Part shown: positions 1-7,254 of the stretch, piece after piece | Layout of the letters: each line of letters opens with the position of its first letter | Position numbering within the stretch: the first letter of the stretch is position 1 | DNA from: Dehalococcoidia bacterium | GTDB taxonomy: Bacteria > Chloroflexota > Dehalococcoidia > Dehalococcoidales > Fen-1064 | Reading direction: 5' to 3' | NCBI GenBank assembly: GCA_011192055.1 | Contig: DUES01000186.1 | Coordinates: 1-9,965, forward strand | Length of the DNA: 9,965 nucleotides | The notes under the pieces: generated by a model | The model's database searches: none | What the model saw: the letters and a program-made list of their open reading frames with translations, nothing else | What the model was told of the DNA's origin: nothing | Position numbers and translations under genes: made by a program

Positions 1-1006
1 GAACAGGGTCCGGCGAGCCATAGAGCCACCGAGCATTACCGGAAGCATCTTTTCGGGGGGCTTCCTGCGGATAAAGACCTATCCCCAGGTTTTTTACCGC
101 ATTTGTGAGCATGTCCTGAGCATGTATCTTGAGCCTGGGTACATTAACGAGTACGCACCCTGGATAGTCCTTCATATCCTCCGTATCCGCCGGGTCGCCA
201 CCGACAATAACCTTGTGCAGTGTTATCTCTGTAAAGTTTGCCCCATCCGGTACAGGCACTACTCTTCCCTTCGAACTATCATCATACAGGCGGTTCAGGT
301 CATAGACCATCAGTCTGTCACCTGCCCTGCCCGGTGATAAATAATCCCCTGAAACACTTTCTTCGTATCCGCTCATGGGATTGTCCCCGTGTGACGGGTC
401 ATGGACTTCGTCAAGGTATTTCCGCACGAAGTAGAAACCCCAGCCTCCATAGAAGTCTCCGCTGCGCCCTTCGATGACAGCTTCGGTAGTAATCTTTTTA
501 CCTTCACCGTGGTTCAGACTGAAAGAAACGGCAACCAGTGAGGTGGCGCTGGCAGCTTCTCCCAGTGCCATCCGGTGGTAGGAAATGTCCAGCTTATCAT
601 GGAAACAACGCATCAGGGCGGCCATAAAGGGCCACTCGGTGCAGGTAGTGTGCCCCATACCCTCGCCGTGTGTGGCCGGGTCAATACATAAAGGGGCAAC
701 CAGGTTAGGCTTGAACAGCAGCTTCTTCCCCTGCTCAACCTGCGCCTTCACACCGGCAATGAATCCGGTCTCTTCCTCCAGCATATCGAGAGTTCGGTCA
801 AGTGCGGTATATATGTAGTCTATCCTTTGCTTTATCTCTTCCCATGCTTCCGTGCTGTTTTCATTGATGACCTGCTGCAACAGTACGAGCATACCGGAGT
901 AGGCACGGCCGGGCTCCATTCTTGCAACAACAACCGGAGAACCGGTCCTGTCTGTTTCAAGCACCCCGATACTTGATTCTACTTTCATCCCTTTATCCGC
1001 CGACAT
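1..1006 (-). CDS. DUF362 domain protein, C-terminus beyond the window
   Basis: The minus-strand frame is open from an ATG at 1006 to the window edge, giving 335 codons with no stop. KPNLV at residues 99-103 and the later pair KIH (293-295) and KN followed by LG (305-308) match the DUF362 pattern of a KPNL strand and a K-x-H...KN-x-x-G segment. Members of this family have no single established reaction; some carry ferredoxin domains, and none is visible in the part seen here. The roughly 95 residues before KPNLV are mostly helical and acidic, longer than the short lead I would expect in this family. Two in-frame ATGs exist (1012 and 1006). The AAGGAGG at 1016-1022 lies 9 nt from the 1006 ATG but only 3 nt from the 1012 one, so 1006 is preferred. 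It is transcribed divergently from the NifU-like gene. Family assignment is fairly sure; function is unknown. Confidence 0.75.
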   Translation of the reverse strand, partial: MSADKGMKVESSIGVLETDRTGSPVVVARMEPGRAYSGMLVLLQQVINENSTEAWEEIKQRIDYIYTALDRTLDMLEEETGFIAGVKAQVEQGKKLLFKPNLVAPLCIDPATHGEGMGHTTCTEWPFMAALMRCFHDKLDISYHRMALGEAASATSLVAVSFSLNHGEGKKITTEAVIEGRSGDFYGGWGFYFVRKYLDEVHDPSHGDNPMSGYEESVSGDYLSPGRAGDRLMVYDLNRLYDDSSKGRVVPVPDGANFTEITLHKVIVGGDPADTEDMKDYPGCVLVNVPRLKIHAQDMLTNAVKNLGIGLYPQEAPRKDASGNARWLYGSPDPV

Positions 1007-1015
1007 CTGCATCGC

Positions 1016-1022
1016 CCTCCTT
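1016..1022 (-). promoter_or_regulatory. Shine-Dalgarno of the DUF362 gene
   Basis: On the minus strand this reads AAGGAGG, a near-perfect anti-16S match. Its spacing decides between two in-frame ATGs: 9 nt to the ATG at 1006 is normal, while 3 nt to the ATG at 1012 is too short. Confidence 0.7.
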
Positions 1023-1296
1023 CCATACAATCCGTGTGATATACCCGTAAACCAACTGCCGGGACACTAACCGCCTATTCTCCAATCAGGTACTGGTACA
1101 ATATCAGCTCCCGGAACTGAAAATAATTGCTACCAATGTACTGCACATCCGGCGTAATTTCAAATCGGTTCCATATAAAATCAGTCCCCAGCCGCATGAG
1201 ACGAAAGTCGCATACAAAAAGTAGCTGCTGTTTTATACTCTTGTTAATTGGTCTGACTGCTCAACCCGGCCGGATTGCAGTCTAACCGGAGAAAGC
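1023..1296. other. Divergent intergenic region
   Basis: This spacer separates the minus-strand DUF362 gene from the plus-strand NifU-like gene and should hold promoters for both. It is more AT-rich than the flanking genes. A TATACT at 1234-1239 could be a plus-strand -10 element for the NifU-like gene, but no good TTGACA-like element lies 16-18 bp upstream. No convincing small gene, RNA or repeat was found. Confidence 0.4.
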
Positions 1297-1313
1297 AAAA
1301 GGAGATAAAAAAT

Positions 1314-1532
1314 ATGAGAGAAGATATCCAAACAGCACTGGAAAAGATAAGACCCGCCCTGCAGGCAGATGGCGGAGACGTGGAACTGGTAGATGTTGAG
1401 GATGGCATCGTCAGTGTAAGGCTGACAGGGGCCTGCGGTGGCTGCCCGATGTCCACACTAACACTGAAAATGGGTATCGAGCGGGTGCTCCGCGAACAGG
1501 TACCCGACGTCAAGGAAGTTGTCAGCGTCTAG
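1314..1532 (+). CDS. NifU C-terminal-domain (Nfu-type) Fe-S scaffold protein
   Basis: This 72-residue protein is a stand-alone NifU C-terminal domain. Such proteins bind a labile 4Fe-4S cluster, usually between two monomers, and pass it to apo-proteins in the cytoplasm. The defining C-G-G-C-P-M-S motif is present, with both Cys of the CxxC pair, preceded by the family's typical [10 protein letters not shown] segment near the N-terminus. Length is normal for the single-domain form; the N-terminal IscU-like domain of full NifU and the A-type domain of NfuA are absent. The frame is open from an ATG at 1275, but AAAAGGAG at 1297-1304 sits 9 nt before the ATG at 1314, which is therefore the start. 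It looks monocistronic: a divergent gene upstream and a hairpin directly after the stop. Its product could serve the Fe-S proteins encoded further along (4592-6541 and 8521-8814), which is inference from proximity only. Confidence 0.9.
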   Translation: MREDIQTALEKIRPALQADGGDVELVDVEDGIVSVRLTGACGGCPMSTLTLKMGIERVLREQVPDVKEVVSV

Positions 1533-1543
1533 AACTGGAAAGA

Positions 1544-1572
1544 GCGGGCTTATATATAAAGTATAAGCCCGC
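1544..1572 (+). terminator. Hairpin terminator after the NifU-like gene
   Basis: A perfect 11-bp stem, GCGGGCTTATA (1544-1554) with TATAAGCCCGC (1562-1572), encloses a 7-nt loop. It begins 11 nt after the stop codon. The base is GC-rich and stable, but only a loose T-containing stretch follows (CGTCTGCTTC), so it may be a weak or factor-assisted terminator, or a 3'-end stabilising stem. Confidence 0.6.
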
Positions 1573-1591
1573 CGTCTGCTTCAATCATGTG

Positions 1592-1625
1592 AGGAATGGC
1601 GTATTTGCAAATCAGCGCCATTCCT
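1592..1625 (+). terminator. Second hairpin, possible terminator
   Basis: AGGAATGGCG (1592-1601) pairs perfectly with CGCCATTCCT (1616-1625), a 10-bp stem with a 14-nt loop. The loop contains the palindrome ATTTGCAAAT (1603-1612). Only three T follow, so termination is uncertain. It lies 19 bp after the first stem and may act with it as a tandem terminator; the palindromic loop could equally be a protein-binding site. Confidence 0.4.
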
Positions 1626-1816
1626 TTAACATTTACATGGCTATTTTATCCTGCAAACGTCCCATACTGCTGCTCCTCGCTTCTTCTATACCGAAACCTG
1701 TAATATCACCAGGCCTTCATACGTCCGGTTCTATATCAATTATCACCTGAATTTGCTATGATAGCCATTACTTCCGGTCTCCGGTATCGGAGGCAGTAGA
1801 ACAAGTCATTACAGTT
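1626..1816 (+). other. Intergenic region upstream of the Lon-like gene
   Basis: About 190 bp with no gene. It should contain the promoter of the protease gene. A TATGAT at 1757-1762 resembles a -10 element, but the hexamer 17 bp upstream (TATCAA) is a poor -35. I see no CIRCE-type or other recognisable heat-shock operator. Confidence 0.3.
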
Positions 1817-1829
1817 AAGGAGGTAGTTG

Positions 1830-4283
1830 ATGTCTGCGGTAACACCTCAGGAACTAACCGCGGAACAGGTGAGAGCAAAATGCGACTCCATCCTGTTCGA
1901 ATGTAATTCAACCGCTGACCTGAAACCCATTGGCACCATTATCGGTCAGGACAGGGCCCTGAACGCTCTCAAGTTCGGGCTGAGTATCCAGAAAACCGGC
2001 TTCAATATCTATGTGGCCGGACCTGCCGGAACAGGCAAGATGACGGTAATACAGTCGTATCTTAAGACACTGGCATCTCAGAAGCCGGTCCCGCCCGACT
2101 GGTGTTATGTGCATAATTTCCGTGACTCATACTGTCCCCGGGCACTGCAAGTCCCTGCCGGTACCGGACTGGTCCTGCAAAAAGACATGAAAGAGCTGAT
2201 TGACAGGTGCCGGCACAGCATACAACAGGCATTCAGCAGCAAGGAATACGGAGAACAGCGGTCTGAGATAGCTGACGAAGTGAACCGGAAAAGAGAGTCA
2301 GCATTCAACGTGATGAGTGACAAGGCAAAGGAGAGAGGACTGCTCCTGAAAGCCACGCAGGTCGGACTGGCCCTCGTACCGGCGGCTAATGGCCAGGCAC
2401 TAAGCGACGAGGAATACCAGAACCTGAATGCCGAACAGAAGGATGAACTGAACAAAGCCAGGGAAGAACTGACCAAAGACCTTAAAGATACACTTGCGGA
2501 ATTACAGGATGATGAAGCTGCCGCCCAGAAGCAACTGGAGAATACCGACCACGAAGTGGCGGGGTTTGCTATCAACCACCTGTTTGAAGAACTCAGGATT
2601 AAGTATGCCGAGCTTACCCAGGCAGTCAATTATCTTGACGAAGTCAAGAAAGACGTCATCGAGAACTTCGGGCAGTTCCGTACCGATGGAAAGCCCCAGG
2701 AAACTGACCCGCTGACGGCAACAATGCAGGAACAGGCCCGGAAACTTGCCCTGAAATCATATGAAGTTAATGTGCTCGTTGACAACTCGGAGCTGGCCGG
2801 AGCACCGGTAGTTGTTGATATAAACCCGACGTTTAATAACCTTTTCGGTCGCATCGAGAAAGAGGCACAGTTCGGTGCATTATCCACGGATTTCACAATG
2901 ATACGGTGCGGTTCCCTGCACCGGGCCAGCGGCGGATACCTGGTTGTCAGGATTGAAGACCTGCTGACCAATTTCCAGTCGTGGGAAGGACTGAAAAGGA
3001 CCCTTCGCGATAACAAGCTCATCATCGAGGATGTTGGAGAGCGACTCGGGTATATGGCAGTAAAAAGCCTTCAACCGGAACCAATTCCACTCGATGTGAA
3101 AGTCATTATCATCGGGGAGCGGATGTTCTATCAACTCCTGTTACAGCAGGACTTCCAGTTCAGCGAACTCTTCAAGATAAGGGCGGACTTTGATACCCAG
3201 ATGGATAAAAACGAAACCAACATCAAAGACTATGCCGCCGTTCTCTGCCGCCTCTGCATCGAGGAGGAAATGAGACACCTGAAGAGCAATGCCCTTGCCC
3301 GGATAGTAGAGCATAGCTCGAGACTGGCAGATGACCGTAACAAGCTATCGACAATGTTTGCCAGCATTGCCGATATTGTCCGCGAAGCCAACTTTTATGC
3401 CGGTGAGGACGGTACTCCCGTCATCGAGACAGCTCATATCGATAAAGCTCTCGAACAGAGGGTGTACCGGTCCAACCTCATTCAGCAACGGATTAACGAG
3501 ATGATAGAAACCGGGATGGTCATCATTGACGTCGAAGGTGAAGTTGTCGGCCAGGTGAACGGTCTGGCTGTATACGACCTTGGTGATTTTGCTTTCGGAC
3601 GGCCGAGCCGGATAACGGCCAGCGTTGGTGTCGGACGGGAAGGACTGGTCGATATCGAAAGAGAAGCCAAACTCGGCGGACGTCTCCACACCAAGGGTGT
3701 TATGATTCTCAACGGGTATATCCACGAGAAGTATGTCGGGGATATTCCTCTTTCACTTTCCGCCCGTCTCGTCTTTGAGCAAAGCTATGGAGAAGTGGAT
3801 GGTGACAGCGCTTCCAGTACGGAGTTATATTCCCTGCTGTCACGTTTATCAGGAGTACCCATCAAACAGAATATTGCCGTAACCGGCTCGGTCAACCAGA
3901 AAGGTGAGGTGCAGGCAATCGGCGGTATTAACGAGAAGATAGAAGGATTCTTCGAGGTGTGCCGCACAAAAGGATTCAACGGTACACACGGGGTACTCAT
4001 GCCGGCAAGCAATGTCCGCAACCTCATGCTTAAAGATGAAGCCGTTGACGCAATCAGGGAAGGTACGTTCCACGTTTACCCGGTGAGCACAATAGACCAG
4101 GGTATTGAAGTTCTTACGGGAGTAAAAGCCGGCCGGGTAATGGAAGACGGTACCTTCGAACCCGGTTCCATAAATGACATGGTGCAGAAGCGCCTGGTGA
4201 GTCTTGCAGAGAAACTGAGGGACTTCTCAAAAGGTGAGGACAAGACAGAGAAGAACAAGAGCGACGCGGAAGCTGAAGCCTGA
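1830..4283 (+). CDS. Lon-family ATP-dependent protease, AAA_32 type with LonB-like active site
   Basis: This 817-residue cytoplasmic protein is a predicted ATP-dependent serine protease that unfolds and degrades damaged or regulatory proteins. Walker A is GPAGTGKM at residues 64-71. A charged helical, probably coiled-coil, insertion follows at about 120-300, and the Walker B region is GGYLVVRIED at 368-377. The Lon proteolytic domain covers about 565-770. Its catalytic dyad is Ser660 in DGDSAS and Lys703 in GGINEK, 43 residues apart, the same spacing as in E. coli Lon. DGDSAS is the LonB-type signature; LonA has DGPSAG. There is no N-terminal LON substrate-binding domain and no membrane segment, so it is neither classical LonA nor membrane LonB, but the AAA_32 group sometimes annotated as Lon-related protease. 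The tail (about 795-817) is highly charged. AAGGAGGT at 1817-1824 lies 5 nt before ATG 1830; the TTG just upstream is not needed. It appears to be transcribed alone. Confidence 0.9.
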   Translation: MSAVTPQELTAEQVRAKCDSILFECNSTADLKPIGTIIGQDRALNALKFGLSIQKTGFNIYVAGPAGTGKMTVIQSYLKTLASQKPVPPDWCYVHNFRDSYCPRALQVPAGTGLVLQKDMKELIDRCRHSIQQAFSSKEYGEQRSEIADEVNRKRESAFNVMSDKAKERGLLLKATQVGLALVPAANGQALSDEEYQNLNAEQKDELNKAREELTKDLKDTLAELQDDEAAAQKQLENTDHEVAGFAINHLFEELRIKYAELTQAVNYLDEVKKDVIENFGQFRTDGKPQETDPLTATMQEQARKLALKSYEVNVLVDNSELAGAPVVVDINPTFNNLFGRIEKEAQFGALSTDFTMIRCGSLHRASGGYLVVRIEDLLTNFQSWEGLKRTLRDNKLIIEDVGERLGYMAVKSLQPEPIPLDVKVIIIGERMFYQLLLQQDFQFSELFKIRADFDTQMDKNETNIKDYAAVLCRLCIEEEMRHLKSNALARIVEHSSRLADDRNKLSTMFASIADIVREANFYAGEDGTPVIETAHIDKALEQRVYRSNLIQQRINEMIETGMVIIDVEGEVVGQVNGLAVYDLGDFAFGRPSRITASVGVGREGLVDIEREAKLGGRLHTKGVMILNGYIHEKYVGDIPLSLSARLVFEQSYGEVDGDSASSTELYSLLSRLSGVPIKQNIAVTGSVNQKGEVQAIGGINEKIEGFFEVCRTKGFNGTHGVLMPASNVRNLMLKDEAVDAIREGTFHVYPVSTIDQGIEVLTGVKAGRVMEDGTFEPGSINDMVQKRLVSLAEKLRDFSKGEDKTEKNKSDAEAEA

Positions 4284-4578
4284 GTCCGGATTGCCCGTGA
4301 AGCACCATGTACCCGGCATACCGTTGACAGGCCTATGGTAAAGATGTCAAAATGCGGTCTATGCTATTGAGCGTGGAACTCACCCGGTCCTGCGGGAATA
4401 ACCCCCGTGTTTTCCTGTCCGCCACACTGAATAAATAAGAACAGACGCTGGTCACCTGTATATGTCGCCGAAACAGTCCTGAATTTACAGGGAAGTGACT
4501 GTGCCGGTATATGGAGCTTTGAGAATACAATCTTAAGTTGTCGCAGTATGTCCCGCAATGCACGCAGCAATGAAAAGC
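4284..4578 (+). other. Intergenic region between protease and oxidoreductase genes
   Basis: Roughly 300 bp with no credible gene. It holds the TTGACA/TGTCAA dyad described separately. A TACAAT at 4526-4531 resembles a -10 element but has no matching -35. No convincing terminator for the protease gene is visible: the best candidate, CGGG...CCCG followed by TGTTTT near 4392-4413, has a stem of only 4 bp. A long leader for the oxidoreductase mRNA is possible. Confidence 0.35.
4324..4353 (+). promoter_or_regulatory. Candidate promoter overlapping an inverted repeat
   Basis: A perfect -35 consensus TTGACA (4324-4329) is followed after 18 bp by CAAAAT (4348-4353), which matches four of six bases of TATAAT. 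The same TTGACA forms an inverted repeat with TGTCAA (4345-4350); the half-site centres are 21 bp apart, two helical turns, as expected for a dimeric regulator bound to one DNA face. If it is the promoter, the oxidoreductase mRNA leader is about 230 nt. The six-base matches could be chance. Confidence 0.35.
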
Positions 4579-4591
4579 AAGGAGGCATATA

Positions 4592-6541
4592 ATGAGCAGG
4601 AAAATACAGGAGCCGATTGAAATCAGGGGGATGAAGCTCAAGAACCGGATAGGTTTTGCTCCCTTCCTGAACATGCCCCGAAATGAAGACTGGAGCGTGA
4701 ATGACCTCACAATACGCTGGTTCGAGGAACGTGCCAAGGGGGGATTGGGATTTATAATGACGGGGTCATTCATCCCGATGTCCATTCTCAATCCAGCCGC
4801 ACGTGAGGGTTTCGAAAGGTTAGCCGAACGGATGCACCGGTATGACTGCAAGATTGGTATCCAGATTGTGCAGGGCGGCCCGATGAGCGGACAGGGCCCG
4901 TCGCCTTCACCATATCCCAGTGCTACCCACGCCAAGCTGGGCCAGTTCGACCTGATGGCAGGCAGTATCATCCCCGTCGAAGAGGTTACAATTGAATACC
5001 TTGAACAGCAGGTACAGGAGTTTGCCGCAGCAGCAAAAATTCTCAAAGAGACCGGCATCGATTGCGTGGAATTACACTGTGCCCACGGCGGCGCGACTCT
5101 CTGCTGTTCATTTATCTCGCCTTTCTACAACCACCGTACCGATAAATACGGCGGTAACTGGGAGAACCGCCTTCGCCTCCCCACCGACATTCTTCGCGCC
5201 ATGCGGGAAGCTGTCGGTGATGACTACCCACTGTTCGCCCGGATGGATGCTGATGAGTTACTCGGCGAAGATGGAATCCAGGTAGCAGATGCCCAGAAGT
5301 ACATCGCACCCGCACTGGTAGAAGCCGGCGCAGACTGCCTGGACGTCTCGCAGGGCTCGATAGTACACTCCCCTCACGGTATCACAATTCCGGTCTACTA
5401 TGAGAGGGGATGCTTCATCGATAATGCCGCTGCAATAAAAGAAGTGGTTGATGTCCCCATTATCGGCGTTGGCAGTATCCTGGATATGGATATGGCCGAA
5501 AGGTTCCTGCAGGAAGGTAAAGCGGACATCATCTACATGGGGCGTCAGGTCACCTGCGACACGGATACTCCCAACAAGTACTTTGAGGGCAGGCCGGAGG
5601 ATATCCGCCTTTGCATCGGATGTCATGCCGGTTGCGGCAGACCATGTGCCATCAACTATGATATCCAGGACGACCCGATACCGCTGACTCCTGCGGAGAA
5701 AACCAAAAAGGTCCTCATCCTGGGCGGTGGTGTCGCCGGTATGGAAGCAGCCAGAATCGCTGCCACCAGGGGACACCAGGTGATGCTGTTCGAAAAAAGC
5801 GGTGAGCTTGGCGGCATGGTCGCCAACCTCGGCCTTAATCCTCAGACCGGTGAATTCGGTAATGTCACGCGCTACCTGTCCACCCAGATGGGCAAGTTGG
5901 GGGTAGACGTCCGTGTTTGTAAGGACGCCTCTGCCGATGAAATAATCGGGATGAAACCGGATGTCGTCATCCTGGCCGCAGGTTCAACAGCCACGATACC
6001 CGATGTGGCTGAAGGTAAATTCGGCGTCTTGACACATGGTGAAGCCCTGAGACAGCGCCGTGCTATCGGACAGAAAGTAATCGTCTGGGGTTTCTTCGGT
6101 GCTGAACTGGCCATCGCTCTTGCCGAGGAAGGCAAGGAAGTTGTCCTCCTGGGCCGGTCCGGGGAGGGTTCTCTGGGCAGTGATATCGCCGGGGTACGCC
6201 GCCTCTACCTCGTCAAGAAGCTAACCGACCTCAATGTTGTCAGGGGAACACCCGAAGGCCAGAGGATGAGCAATCCCGAAGTACTCTACAACGTAACCGT
6301 GGAAGAAATTGCCGACGGCAATATAACATTACGGGCGGGGGACAACACCGATAGACAGATGGTCATCCCCTATGACACCATAATTCTTTCCAGACGGTTC
6401 GGAGAAAGGAAGTCCAACGATTCCCTTTTCAGCGAATTGGAAGGGAAATTACCCGAGGTTTATAAAATTGGCGACTGCGCACAGGTAAGAACGATAAAAG
6501 ACGCTATCTGGACAGCCAACGAGGTCGCACGGAAGATCTAA
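4592..6541 (+). CDS. Old-yellow-enzyme family oxidoreductase (FMN, 4Fe-4S, FAD/NAD domains)
   Basis: This 649-residue protein has the three-part build of 2,4-dienoyl-CoA reductase (FadH), trimethylamine dehydrogenase and bile-acid BaiCD-type enzymes. These move electrons from NAD(P)H through FAD and a 4Fe-4S cluster to FMN, usually to reduce a conjugated double bond. An FMN TIM barrel fills about 1-335 (LKNR at 16-19, RTDKYGG at 182-188, GRQ at 317-319). The cluster Cys are 341, 344, 348 and 352, and the FAD fold starts at GGGVAG (378-383) with Glu401. The C-terminal GDCA (627-630) ends the FAD site. Several features are unusual: the expected LxHxGR segment reads IVQGGP (92-97); the HGY loop reads HGG with about two extra residues (165-174); the fourth Cys follows after three residues where FadH has about eleven; and the second nucleotide fold reads VIVWGFFG (496-503), lacking its first Gly. 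AAGGAGG at 4579-4585 sets the ATG. Substrate unknown. Confidence 0.88.
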   Translation: MSRKIQEPIEIRGMKLKNRIGFAPFLNMPRNEDWSVNDLTIRWFEERAKGGLGFIMTGSFIPMSILNPAAREGFERLAERMHRYDCKIGIQIVQGGPMSGQGPSPSPYPSATHAKLGQFDLMAGSIIPVEEVTIEYLEQQVQEFAAAAKILKETGIDCVELHCAHGGATLCCSFISPFYNHRTDKYGGNWENRLRLPTDILRAMREAVGDDYPLFARMDADELLGEDGIQVADAQKYIAPALVEAGADCLDVSQGSIVHSPHGITIPVYYERGCFIDNAAAIKEVVDVPIIGVGSILDMDMAERFLQEGKADIIYMGRQVTCDTDTPNKYFEGRPEDIRLCIGCHAGCGRPCAINYDIQDDPIPLTPAEKTKKVLILGGGVAGMEAARIAATRGHQVMLFEKSGELGGMVANLGLNPQTGEFGNVTRYLSTQMGKLGVDVRVCKDASADEIIGMKPDVVILAAGSTATIPDVAEGKFGVLTHGEALRQRRAIGQKVIVWGFFGAELAIALAEEGKEVVLLGRSGEGSLGSDIAGVRRLYLVKKLTDLNVVRGTPEGQRMSNPEVLYNVTVEEIADGNITLRAGDNTDRQMVIPYDTIILSRRFGERKSNDSLFSELEGKLPEVYKIGDCAQVRTIKDAIWTANEVARKI

Positions 6542-6550
6542 AAAGGATAC

Positions 6551-6568
6551 AATAATAATAATAATAAT
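6551..6568 (+). repeat. (AAT)6 trinucleotide repeat
   Basis: Six perfect tandem AAT copies start 9 nt after the oxidoreductase stop codon. The tract is noncoding in the plus-strand genes and may vary in length by slippage. It sits just upstream of the strong hairpin at 6581-6610, so length changes would alter only the spacing between stop codon and stem. Confidence 0.9.
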
Positions 6569-6580
6569 ATAGTACTTCTC

Positions 6581-6610
6581 CGGGGTAGAGCCGGACATGG
6601 CTTTACCCCG
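6581..6610 (+). terminator. Strong hairpin after the oxidoreductase gene
   Basis: CGGGGTAGAGCC (6581-6592) pairs with GGCTTTACCCCG (6599-6610): 12 bp with one G-U wobble and a 6-nt loop. A run of five T follows at 6620-6624, about nine bases beyond the stem, which is farther than in a classical intrinsic terminator. It most likely ends the oxidoreductase transcript and separates it from the FKBP gene. Confidence 0.55.
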
Positions 6611-6695
6611 AATTCCTGGTTTTTCTCAAACGGTACTCGCATACGGTATCCACTACTTAATCACCGGATATATCAGGGATAAGGAGGGGAACGGA

Positions 6696-7211
6696 ATGAG
6701 GCGGCAAGTGATAAAGTACAGGTTCCTGGTATTACCGGTTATTCTTCTGATGACAGGAGTATTATTGATGAGCGGTTGCAGCACACAGTACGCTAAGGAC
6801 GGAGATACCGTTGACGTACACTACACCGGGACACTTGAGGACGGTACGGAATTTGATTCGTCAGAAGGCAGAGACCCTCTGCAATTCACGATTGGAGCCG
6901 GCAAGATGATACCTGGTTTTGAGAGTGCCGTATACGGGATGAAGGTAGGTGAGACCAAGACCGTGACCATACCGGCAGCAGAGGCTTACGGACAACATGA
7001 TGAAGACCTCGTAATAGAAGTGAACCGGGATGAGTTACCTGAAGGGATAGAACCGGAAGTAGGTATGCAGATCGGCATAGCCTACGAGGGAGGTCAGCAG
7101 GGCCAAGCTACCATAACCGAAGTAGCCGAGACAACCGTTACACTGGATGCCAACCATTTCCTTGCAGGGAAAGACCTTATCTTTGAAATTAAGCTGGTCA
7201 GGATAAACTAG
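6696..7211 (+). CDS. SlyD-like FKBP peptidyl-prolyl isomerase, predicted lipoprotein
   Basis: The 171-residue product is a FKBP-type prolyl isomerase and probable chaperone. Residues 1-28 form a lipoprotein signal: basic MRRQVIKYR, a hydrophobic stretch at about 9-25, then SGC with the lipidated Cys28. The FKBP core begins with VDVHYTGTLEDG (39-50), followed by FDSS (53-56) and MIPGFE (71-76). The region 97-146 is the insert-in-flap segment of SlyD-type FKBPs, and DANHFLAGKDL near the end matches the SlyD DxNHPLAGxxL signature with Pro replaced by Phe. The metal-binding His-rich tail of E. coli SlyD is absent. It should act outside the cytoplasmic membrane on secreted proteins. AAGGAGG at 6681-6687 lies 8 nt before ATG 6696; an in-frame ATG at 6597 overlaps the hairpin above and would add 33 residues before the signal, so it is rejected. 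The 43-bp gap to the SucC-like gene leaves co-transcription possible. Confidence 0.9.
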   Translation: MRRQVIKYRFLVLPVILLMTGVLLMSGCSTQYAKDGDTVDVHYTGTLEDGTEFDSSEGRDPLQFTIGAGKMIPGFESAVYGMKVGETKTVTIPAAEAYGQHDEDLVIEVNRDELPEGIEPEVGMQIGIAYEGGQQGQATITEVAETTVTLDANHFLAGKDLIFEIKLVRIN

Positions 7212-7232
7212 ACCGCCGCCAGTTCCGGCGGT
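7212..7232 (+). other. Intercistronic hairpin
   Basis: ACCGCCG (7212-7218) pairs with CGGCGGT (7226-7232) around a 7-nt loop, directly after the FKBP stop codon. No T run follows, so it is unlikely to be a simple intrinsic terminator. It may protect the FKBP mRNA 3' end or lower read-through into the downstream cluster. Confidence 0.45.
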
Positions 7233-7254
7233 TGCAGAAAGTATGAGGTAAGCG

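Noticed and set aside
122..818. Short plus-strand open frames at 122-337, 238-477 and 585-818
   Set aside because: All are antisense to the continuous DUF362 reading frame on the minus strand and show no motif or ribosome binding site.
1174..1179. TATAAA as a -10 box for the NifU-like gene
   Set aside because: No -35-like sequence lies at a suitable distance, and the spot is 135 bp from the start codon in an AT-rich spacer where such hexamers occur by chance.
4392..4413. Possible terminator CGGG...CCCG followed by TGTTTT
   Set aside because: The stem is only 4 bp and it lies over 100 bp after the protease stop codon; too weak to list as a terminator.
4333..5058. Minus-strand open frame of 241 codons
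   Set aside because: It is antisense to the start of the oxidoreductase gene and runs into the spacer. The product is rich in Cys, Ser and Arg with no recognisable domain, and the plus-strand gene there has clear family motifs.
6597..6695. N-terminal extension of the FKBP gene from an upstream ATG
   Set aside because: It would put 33 residues before a clear lipoprotein signal and overlaps a strong hairpin. A near-perfect Shine-Dalgarno precedes the ATG at 6696.
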